DNA from: Muribaculaceae bacterium
GTDB lineage: Bacteria; Bacteroidota; Bacteroidia; Bacteroidales; Muribaculaceae
Direction of reading: 5' to 3'
Length of the DNA: 12,944 nucleotides
Assembly: GCA_029060585.1 (NCBI GenBank)
Contig: JAIDTS010000120.1
Coordinates: forward strand, 1-12,944
In this document: positions 7,260 through 12,944 of the stretch, piece after piece
How the letters are laid out: every line of letters begins with the position of its first letter
Numbering within the stretch: position 1 is the stretch's first letter
Position numbers and translations under genes: made by a program
The notes under the pieces: generated by a model
The model's input: the letters and a program-made list of their open reading frames with translations, nothing else
The model's database searches: none
Told to the model about the DNA's origin: nothing

Positions 7260-8432
7260 ATGATGAAAGCATTGAAGAAGATACTCCCAATAGCCGCTCT
7301 CGCGGCCACCGTCCTCTCCCTGACGGCGCAGGACAATACCGGCGTGGTCAGACGCAACGGAGCCTCGAAGCGCGGCCAGAAACAGGAAGAGACGACGGGG
7401 CCGAAGATCACCGACAGGATGCAGGGATTTTTCGACGGCACCCAGACCCATGACGCCGACCTCGCCTACAAGCGGGATATCTACAGGGAGCTTGACCTCA
7501 AGAATGTGCCCGAGAACACTCCACTCTATTTCCCGGAAGACATCGTAGACGGTCAGCAGAACCTCTTCCGTATACTTCTCGGTCTCGTAGTAGACGGCAA
7601 GATTCCTGCCTACGAGTATCTCGACGGCAGAGAGGTATTTACCGACCAGTATAAAATCAAGGTAGGAGAGATGCTCGACCGCTTCGACATCATGTATCAG
7701 AAGCAGGGAGACGGAGACAGGGCCACCTACACCATAGAGGAGCCTGACGTGCCCACCGGCCAGGTGCTTAAATACTACATAATAGAGAAGTGGGAGTTTG
7801 ACCGCCGGTCAAACCGGATGAAGACTTTCGTGGAGGCCATATGCCCGGTGTTGACGCGCGGGAGCGACTACGGCGGCGACGTCAACTATCCGATGTTCTG
7901 GGTTAAGTTCGACCAGCTGCGTCCTTATCTGGCCCAGCAATACGTTTTCCTCACCGATGACAACAACCTTCCGCAGTACAGCCTTGACGACTACTTCAAC
8001 CTTGGGATGTATAAGGGAGACATCTACAAGACAAAAAACCTCAGAAACCTTTCCATGGCCCAGATGTTTCCCGACGAGGACGACATGAAGCGGGCTCAGG
8101 ACAGCATCGACACCCGTCTGCGTGAATTCGGTAAAGACCTATGGGTGCCTACAAGGGATGAGTACCTCGCCATGCGCGAGAAGGAGGAAGAGGCTGCCGC
8201 CGCCCGGGAGCTTGCCATCGCTAACGGCGACTCCATACCGGAGCGAACCACGGTAAGCGCCGACGAGGAGAAGCCTGTTACGGCCCGCACCTCCAAACGC
8301 TCCGGTCGCAAGAAGGCGTCGGCATCTTCAAGAAAGAAGAAACCGAGCTCTCCGAAAGTCTCGAAGCCGAAATCGTCGTCATCGTCCAGCAATTCGAATG
8401 CCGCAAAATCAGTAAGAAGAAGGAAGAGATAA
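7260..8432 (+). CDS. gldN: T9SS ring protein GldN/PorN with basic C-terminal tail
   Basis: A 390-residue periplasmic partner of GldK that caps the GldLM motor and is needed for ring assembly. A signal peptide covers about residues 1-23, with cleavage after LTA. The conserved GldN domain runs from about 65 to 300: YKRDIYRELDLKNVPENTPLYFP, then NLFRILLGLVVDGKIPAYEYLDG, CPVLTRGSDYGGDVNYPMFW (195-214) and DDYFNLGMYKGDIYKTKNLRN. After a charged helix (about 301-325), the last 50 residues (341-390) form a Ser/Lys/Arg tail with 19 basic and no acidic residues, which I do not expect in the family. The start is taken as the ATG at 7260 (MMKALKKILP), 11 bases after gldM; Met at 7263 is equally possible. 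A TTG at 7245 overlapping gldM would spoil the signal peptide. The stop codon abuts the convergent wzx stop. Confidence 0.92.
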   Translation: MMKALKKILPIAALAATVLSLTAQDNTGVVRRNGASKRGQKQEETTGPKITDRMQGFFDGTQTHDADLAYKRDIYRELDLKNVPENTPLYFPEDIVDGQQNLFRILLGLVVDGKIPAYEYLDGREVFTDQYKIKVGEMLDRFDIMYQKQGDGDRATYTIEEPDVPTGQVLKYYIIEKWEFDRRSNRMKTFVEAICPVLTRGSDYGGDVNYPMFWVKFDQLRPYLAQQYVFLTDDNNLPQYSLDDYFNLGMYKGDIYKTKNLRNLSMAQMFPDEDDMKRAQDSIDTRLREFGKDLWVPTRDEYLAMREKEEEAAAARELAIANGDSIPERTTVSADEEKPVTARTSKRSGRKKASASSRKKKPSSPKVSKPKSSSSSSNSNAAKSVRRRKR

Positions 8433-9893
8433 TCATTTTCCGAGTCGGCTCAGGAGCAGCCTGCCGGACAGCAGGGATACGGCTAAAAGCAGTGCTGAAG
8501 CAGTGATATACATAGCCACGCCCGAAAGGGAAAAACTCAACGCCGTCATCGCGCCAGTAGCGATGGCGGCGTAAAGCATTATGCGGGAGGCTTCCGACGA
8601 GAGCCGATAGCCATAGAGACGGCTGTTGACCGCGATGTAGACGCATAGACATATGCAGCAGTCTGCGATTGCGGCATAGCCGAGTCCGTCGAGACCGAAG
8701 AGGAGGTATCCGCCGCAGGTCAGCGCAAGTGTAAGGAGATTTGCCCCGACAGATTCCATCCAGAAGAAAAGTGATCGGTTGTCTTTCGCGAAGACTATAT
8801 AGCCGAGTGGATACATAAGGGCCCTGACAGTGACAGCCGCGGCAAGCAGGCGGAGAAGGGGCACAGCTCTCATGAAGGCCTCCGTCTGAAAGATTTCCAT
8901 CACCCAGGGGGCGAGAAACACAACGGCACACACTATGGGAGATATCAACAACCCGACAACCTCTATCTGACGGTTGACCACGTCGCACATCCGGCGGTTG
9001 TCGCCTGCTACGGCGGATAGACGCGGAAGATAATCCATCGCCATGGCAGTGAACACTATGGCTGAATACTGCGAAGTCATGGTGGAGCAGGAGGTGAAAA
9101 AACCTACCTCATCCGTGCCTCCGCGTGCTCGAAGAAAGACGTAGACGATATAATTGACGAGATTGCGGAAAAGGTCGTTGCTCATCAGGATTACGCCCAT
9201 GGCGAGGATGCGCTTCAGGATGGGCAGATGCACCTCACGGGAGAAAACTGCGGGCTGAGTGGCGAGCACCCTTCGCAACGACAGTAAGTACCACAGGCAG
9301 GTAGACAGCGACAGCACTACCATAGCGGGCACGATGCCGGAATTGCCCAGCAGCCAATATAGCGGTACTCCGACGGCGAGACCTACCACCGAGCCCACGA
9401 CACTTGCCTTCGAAAGAGGACGAACCGCATGGAGTCCCTGCAGAACCGACATCAAGGCGCTGCCCGCAATCGAGAAGAAGACGGCTGCGGAGAGTAGCCG
9501 GAAAGCGCTCTTGAACGCTGACGAACCGAATGTGACGGAAGACAGAATGCCAGGGAATAGGAGACATACGAGTGCTCCAAGACATGCGGAAAGAAGCATA
9601 AGGGGTCGCGCCGCAGTCAGAATGTCGGCAAGACGCCCGTTATCCTCTTTTGCGCGCCCTACCTCCTTGACCAGCGATAGGTTGAGTCCAAGAGAAGCGA
9701 ACTGCTGGATGGTCAGAGAGGATGTGTTGAAAAGACCCGCTACGCCCATGCCGGCCGGACCGAGAAGAACAGCCACGAACTTAAGCCTCACGGCGGAGAC
9801 GAGGATATTGAAGACCTGGACTCCACCGAAGACCGACGTTCCCTTCAGGATGCTCCTGAAGCTGTTTTCTCCCTTTCTAACATCTTCCGTCAT
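8433..9893 (-). CDS. Wzx-type polysaccharide flippase (O-antigen translocase)
   Basis: A 486-residue multi-pass inner-membrane protein of the polysaccharide-exporter (COG2244/MATE-like) group. It is predicted to flip undecaprenyl-linked oligosaccharides to the periplasmic face. The N-terminus MTEDVRKGENSFRSILKGTS is followed by FGGVQVFNILVSAVRLKFVA and LLGPAGMGVAGLFNTS, a pattern I associate with WzxE/O-antigen translocases of Bacteroidota. Repeated hydrophobic segments, roughly 12-14 helices, run to the C-terminus. The start is set at the ATG at 9893, two bases after the stop of the upstream glycosyltransferase. The 44-codon upstream extension of the open frame only overlaps that gene and is soluble-looking and Pro/Arg-rich. 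It is the last gene of the glycan operon. I saw no terminator hairpin with a T-run before it runs into gldN. Confidence 0.83.
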   Translation of the reverse strand: MTEDVRKGENSFRSILKGTSVFGGVQVFNILVSAVRLKFVAVLLGPAGMGVAGLFNTSSLTIQQFASLGLNLSLVKEVGRAKEDNGRLADILTAARPLMLLSACLGALVCLLFPGILSSVTFGSSAFKSAFRLLSAAVFFSIAGSALMSVLQGLHAVRPLSKASVVGSVVGLAVGVPLYWLLGNSGIVPAMVVLSLSTCLWYLLSLRRVLATQPAVFSREVHLPILKRILAMGVILMSNDLFRNLVNYIVYVFLRARGGTDEVGFFTSCSTMTSQYSAIVFTAMAMDYLPRLSAVAGDNRRMCDVVNRQIEVVGLLISPIVCAVVFLAPWVMEIFQTEAFMRAVPLLRLLAAAVTVRALMYPLGYIVFAKDNRSLFFWMESVGANLLTLALTCGGYLLFGLDGLGYAAIADCCICLCVYIAVNSRLYGYRLSSEASRIMLYAAIATGAMTALSFSLSGVAMYITASALLLAVSLLSGRLLLSRLGK

Positions 9894-9895
9894 TG

Positions 9896-10777
9896 CTAAA
9901 ACAAGGGTTTTGAATTGTCGGGAGTAAGATACACCTTCATTTTTTTCGCCATGCGGACTCCCTTGAGCCAGTTGAGGCCGTAGGAGAGGGGAGAGGGAAC
10001 GAGTCCTTTCCGCCATAGGGGCCATTCGCGAATGGCGTGGGTGATCATGCGAATAGGCCAGTCGCGTGGGTGCAGGTGCAGGAAAACCGCTCCTTTAGTC
10101 TGCGGACGCGACGCAAGCATGAGGTTGCGGTCGGAAGTCGTAGACCCGTCATGGCGTGCCACGGTCTTCGGGACGTAGAGGCATTTGAGTCCGGCGTCGA
10201 TGCAGTCCTGCAGGAAAACCTCCTCCTCGCCTGATGGGAAAAGAGCCCCTACTCCGAAATTCTCGTTAAACCATATCTTTCCCTGGACGGAAGCGCGACG
10301 CATCGCCATCTCTATAGAAGAGATGAAGTGTTGTTTCCGGCGGAGGTCGTAGATGTAATCCGGATAGTGCTTGCGGGAATGCTCCGAGGCATATCTAAAT
10401 GTCAGGATGTCGGCTTCCGGATGTAAGGCGAATGAGTCGATGACGTCGTGGAGTCCCTCCTCTGTATGGTCTGTGTCGTCGTCGCTGATCAGAATAAGGG
10501 GCGCCGAAGCGTGCGAGAGCGCGATGTTGCGGTTGACTGAAAGTCCGGTGGTATCAGAGATTATGATCCTGAAATCATCCCTGGCGAGAACTTCCGGCAG
10601 CCGCTCTCCAGATGGATATCGCTGGCAGCTGACAAGATACTCCACCCCATCCACGTGGGGATGGAATACGGATGCCACCCGCTCCATACCTTCCTTGCCG
10701 AAAGCGCATATCAGCACCTGCAGCAACGGCAGGCGAGGGACGCCGGAGTCTTCATTCGCGTTCATTACAGTCATCAT
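9896..10777 (-). CDS. GT-A glycosyltransferase, family 2-like
   Basis: A 293-residue, probably cytoplasmic or membrane-associated sugar transferase for a surface glycan. It shows a GT-A pattern: a first strand LQVLICAFGKEGMERV (19-34), the GLSVNRNIAL segment (78-87) seen in several GT2 proteins, and an ISDDDTD motif (97-103) fitting the metal/nucleotide-sugar DxD site. GEEEVFLQDCIDAG (183-196) resembles the catalytic-base region near an ED motif. The usual PVYN opening is replaced by ICAFGK, so it is a divergent GT2. No transmembrane helix is evident; the C-terminus has a basic amphipathic stretch that could touch the membrane. Its ATG overlaps the upstream stop by four bases (ATGA at 10774-10777), implying translational coupling. 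Donor and acceptor sugars cannot be inferred. Confidence 0.75.
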   Translation of the reverse strand: MMTVMNANEDSGVPRLPLLQVLICAFGKEGMERVASVFHPHVDGVEYLVSCQRYPSGERLPEVLARDDFRIIISDTTGLSVNRNIALSHASAPLILISDDDTDHTEEGLHDVIDSFALHPEADILTFRYASEHSRKHYPDYIYDLRRKQHFISSIEMAMRRASVQGKIWFNENFGVGALFPSGEEEVFLQDCIDAGLKCLYVPKTVARHDGSTTSDRNLMLASRPQTKGAVFLHLHPRDWPIRMITHAIREWPLWRKGLVPSPLSYGLNWLKGVRMAKKMKVYLTPDNSKPLF

Positions 10778-11886
10778 CTCTTCATGTGTTTCTGCCAGTG
10801 AGCCTCGAAAAGGGGGGCTATATCGCGCACGTCGTTGTGGCGCTCCGCGAGGTGGCGTCCCTCAGCCGCCATTTCTGCGAGAGTTTCTCTGTCTGCCACA
10901 AGGCTCCGTAGCCTTTCCTTGATGGTATCCCCGTCTTCAAGAGGAGAAAGGCAGAATATAGGACTTGTAGGCTCATTGATGTAATTATAGAATTCCGGTT
11001 GTCCACCGGAAGCAGTCACCCTGCCGAGCGCCATGGTCTGAAGGGCGTTGGTAGCCGGAGAATAGGAATATAGCTGATCTATCACGATGTGGCTTGAGCG
11101 GAGCTCGTCGAGATATTCAGACAGGGAAAGGTCTTTGACAACGCGCACTTCCAGCTCTCCGGGCATTTCCTCCTCCAGTTTGCGGCAAATATCGAGCATC
11201 CGGGCTGTCCCCTTCTGTATCTCCATATTGCCGCGCATCCCTATAAGTACCCTTACGGGTCCGCGTGTATCCATTTCCGTATACTCGAGATTCTCTATCT
11301 CGATAGGAAGATTGGTGAACGTCAGCTTTTCCGGATCCATATGGAGGCGGGCCGACATGTCGTATTCAGGGAGCACCGACATAGCTCCGTCGACAGTGTC
11401 ATAGAGATGCTGAGTATAGATGGCGTTCTCATGACTGAGCCATCCCGTCTCGCGACGCGGAGCGCATTTCACGAGGGGTGTCTTCTCCTTGCCGATGCGG
11501 AACTCCGAAAACCTGAAAATGTCGGAGTCAACGCAGTCTTTGACGAAGAAGTGGTCGTTGCCGCAGAGGGTTAGGAAGACCGAACGGTTGTTTTTCCTCA
11601 GTATATCGTAGACCATGCGCAGCTTTCCCGGCTTCAGCTTAAGGAATCCGGGATTGATGAGTTGCACCACGTCGTAGCCGCTCCATGAGGGGAGCGAGGC
11701 CATTATGCGGTAGAGATAGCGTATGCCTCCGACAAGGCCTGAGGAACGCCGTAGTTCCACATCCGCATCGGTCTTCATATGGCCTCCCCGGTCGGAGACG
11801 AGAGTCACCTCATGTCCGCGTCGACGCAGCTCCTTGGCGAGGCATGCGTGCAGATTGGAGTAGTCGCCGAGCATCAGTATCTTCAT
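10774..11886 (-). CDS. GT-B glycosyltransferase (GT4-like)
   Basis: A 370-residue predicted GT-B-fold glycosyltransferase. The N-terminal Rossmann-like domain opens MKILMLGDYSNLHACLAKEL with RRRGHEVTLVSDRGG after it, typical of GT4 acceptor-side domains. The second domain begins at about 210 with VRVLIGMRGNMEIQKGTARM, the strand-loop with a GN..KGT pattern that usually binds the donor. It continues to VIDQLYSYSPATNALQTMALGRV (268-290), which takes the place of the family's E-x7-E donor-ribose region. The first Glu seems replaced by Gln/Ser-rich sequence, so the donor site may be unusual or the protein a distant member. Both ends overlap neighbours by four bases (ATGA at 11883-11886 and 10774-10777), placing it firmly within the operon. 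Sugar specificity is unknown. Confidence 0.72.
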   Translation of the reverse strand: MKILMLGDYSNLHACLAKELRRRGHEVTLVSDRGGHMKTDADVELRRSSGLVGGIRYLYRIMASLPSWSGYDVVQLINPGFLKLKPGKLRMVYDILRKNNRSVFLTLCGNDHFFVKDCVDSDIFRFSEFRIGKEKTPLVKCAPRRETGWLSHENAIYTQHLYDTVDGAMSVLPEYDMSARLHMDPEKLTFTNLPIEIENLEYTEMDTRGPVRVLIGMRGNMEIQKGTARMLDICRKLEEEMPGELEVRVVKDLSLSEYLDELRSSHIVIDQLYSYSPATNALQTMALGRVTASGGQPEFYNYINEPTSPIFCLSPLEDGDTIKERLRSLVADRETLAEMAAEGRHLAERHNDVRDIAPLFEAHWQKHMKR

Positions 11887-12869
11887 GGCCGTATGCTTTT
11901 ATGGGGTGATGAGTCTGAGGAAGAGATCTCGCTTTCCTCGCCTACTATGTAGGGAGGACGTCGCTTGGATTCTATATAGATCTTGCCTATGTATTCGCCT
12001 ATGATGCCGAGCGCGAGCAACTGGCATCCTCCGAGGAAGAGGATGGTGCATATGATGGTGGGAAAACCCTGGATCGGTTCGCCGTAGATCAGAGTCTTGC
12101 ATACGATATAGACCATGTAGCATATCGAGAGAAGCGATATGATGAATCCGAGCACGGTCGCTATTCGAAGAGGGGCCGTAGTGTAGCTCGTGATTCCTTC
12201 GAGGGCGAGATTGACAAGGCGCCCGGCCGACATATGGGTCTCTCCGGCCGCCCGGTCGGCAGTCTGGAAGTCGACTCCGGTCTTCCTGAAACCAACCCAG
12301 CAATAGAGGCCCTTCGTATATCGCTGCGACTCGCGAAGTGCGCGAATCGAATCCACTACCTTACGGTCGAGCAGGCGGAAGTCTCCTACATTCGGAAGCA
12401 CATCTACCCGTGTACTCTTATTAAGGAGCCGGTAGTAGGCTTTAGTGAAGAGTTTCCTGAACATGGATTCCTTTCCTCTCGAAAGGCGTCGGCCATAGAC
12501 ATCATCATATCCTCGCTCCCACTCCCTGATCATAGACGGAATGGCATCGACGGGGTGCTGCAGGTCGGCATCCATGATCACCATGGCATCGCCCGTCATT
12601 CGGTCGAAACCGGCAAGCAGGGCGTTTTCTTTCCCGAAGTTTCTCGAAAGGCTCACGTAGCGTATTCTGGAGTCAGAGGAATTCAGGGCCTTCAGTTTGC
12701 CAAGCGAGCCGTCGCTACTACCGTCGTCGACTAGAATGACCTCCCAGTCATATGCTGCCCCCTCCAGGCCGGGATGGCTGTTGCTGAGCAATGGGCATAG
12801 AGCGGCATAGAGGGCATCAAGCGATGCCTCCTCGTTGTAGACGGGTATGAGCAACGAAATCTTCTTCAC
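11883..12869 (-). CDS. Membrane GT2 glycosyltransferase, GtrB/ArnC/DPM1-like
   Basis: A 328-residue inner-membrane glycosyltransferase, predicted to move a sugar from a nucleotide donor onto polyprenyl phosphate. Its GT-A domain has LLIPVYNEEASLDALY (6-21), VILVDDGSSDGS (44-55), RNFGKENALLAGFD (76-89), the metal-binding DADLQHP (100-106) and QRYTKGLYCWVGF (182-194). Two transmembrane helices follow at about 235-260 and 270-292. The second ends in the typical ALGIIGEYIGKIYIESKRRP, then an acidic/Ser tail. The start is GTG: the upstream in-frame codons reach a TAA within four codons, and MKKISLLIPVYNEE is the normal family beginning. It is first in the operon, directly behind its promoter. GtrB-type O-antigen modification, ArnC-like or other polyprenyl-phosphate sugar transfer are all possible. 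Confidence 0.86.
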   Translation of the reverse strand: MKKISLLIPVYNEEASLDALYAALCPLLSNSHPGLEGAAYDWEVILVDDGSSDGSLGKLKALNSSDSRIRYVSLSRNFGKENALLAGFDRMTGDAMVIMDADLQHPVDAIPSMIREWERGYDDVYGRRLSRGKESMFRKLFTKAYYRLLNKSTRVDVLPNVGDFRLLDRKVVDSIRALRESQRYTKGLYCWVGFRKTGVDFQTADRAAGETHMSAGRLVNLALEGITSYTTAPLRIATVLGFIISLLSICYMVYIVCKTLIYGEPIQGFPTIICTILFLGGCQLLALGIIGEYIGKIYIESKRRPPYIVGEESEISSSDSSPHKSIRP

Positions 12870-12873
12870 AATG

Positions 12874-12904
12874 CAAATTTACTAAATCCTCTTATTTTTT
12901 GCAA
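12874..12904 (-). promoter_or_regulatory. Promoter of glycan operon: TTG-N20-TAAATTTG
   Basis: On the minus strand, a TTG (-33 type, positions 12904-12902) is followed after exactly 20 bases by TAAATTTG (12881-12874). This matches the Bacteroidota primary promoter pattern TTTG-N(19-21)-TAnnTTTG. The -7 box ends only four bases before the GTG start codon. The expected transcription start therefore falls at or just before that codon, leaving almost no leader. Confidence 0.7.
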
Positions 12905-12944
12905 GTGATATTCAATTTTTAAGACAGATGGGGCGTTAAATCAG
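12905..12944. other. AT-rich region upstream of the glycan operon
   Basis: These last 40 bases are AT-rich with no visible coding frame or RNA gene. They probably belong to the upstream regulatory region of the glycan operon or the gap to a gene outside the window. Confidence 0.4.

Noticed and set aside
8436..8480. Possible terminator hairpins just past gldN (short GCTC/GAGC and CTG/CAG stems)
   Set aside because: Stems are only 3-4 base pairs, there is no T-run, and they lie in wzx coding sequence.
9259..9927. Plus-strand open frame (222 codons) opposite wzx
   Set aside because: Thr/Arg/Pro-rich antisense translation of a clear multi-pass membrane protein.
9894..10025. 44-codon N-terminal extension of the wzx gene
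   Set aside because: It lies wholly within the upstream glycosyltransferase gene and is unlike the membrane flippase; the ATG at 9893 gives a family-like start.

Overview
The window looks like chromosome of a Bacteroidota member, most likely order Bacteroidales. It carries the gldKLMN/porKLMN set of the type IX secretion system (T9SS), which is confined to that phylum. It has Bacteroidota-type -7 boxes (TAnnTTTG) and no clear Shine-Dalgarno sequences before starts. By eye the coding DNA is moderately GC-rich. I cannot resolve the family. There are no RNA genes, insertion sequences, CRISPR arrays or phage genes.

Layout. (1) Positions 96-1118, minus strand: a 2-keto-3-deoxygluconate kinase (kdgK) of the PfkB family, with its own -7 promoter element. 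(2) Positions 1119-1289: a divergent intergenic stretch with a CGCAGAG-type short tandem repeat. (3) Positions 1290-8432, plus strand: a tight six-gene T9SS run, porT - porP/sprF - gldK/porK - gldL/porL - gldM/porM - gldN/porN, with gaps of roughly 11-53 bases. The 44-base gldL-gldM gap is almost entirely a heptamer repeat (ACGTAAA). (4) Positions 12869-8433, minus strand: a four-gene surface-glycan operon running towards the T9SS genes. It encodes a membrane GtrB/DPM1-like GT2, a GT-B (GT4-like) glycosyltransferase, a GT-A (GT2-like) glycosyltransferase and a Wzx-type flippase. Two junctions are ATGA overlaps and one is a 2-base gap. Its last stop codon touches the gldN stop codon. A good promoter lies at 12874-12904, so close to the GTG start that the mRNA may be leaderless.

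How they work together. GldL and GldM form the proton-driven inner-membrane motor of T9SS. GldK (lipoprotein) and GldN form the periplasmic ring under the outer membrane. PorT is an outer-membrane beta-barrel component, and PorP/SprF is an outer-membrane barrel tied to the translocon or to surface attachment. In Porphyromonas gingivalis, T9SS cargo is anchored to a special lipopolysaccharide (A-LPS). The neighbouring glycosyltransferases and flippase could make such a surface glycan, but only proximity supports that link here. KdgK belongs to uronate/ketodeoxygluconate catabolism and appears unrelated.

No wholly new system is evident. The points most worth a second look are the basic Ser/Lys/Arg tail on GldN, the repeat-filled gldL-gldM gap, the probable leaderless GTG glycosyltransferase mRNA, and porT placed directly in the gldKLMN run. 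Three likely starts differ from the longest reading frames: kdgK at 1118, porP at 2044 and gldN at 7260. The wzx start is set at 9893 and the gldK start most likely at 3120.
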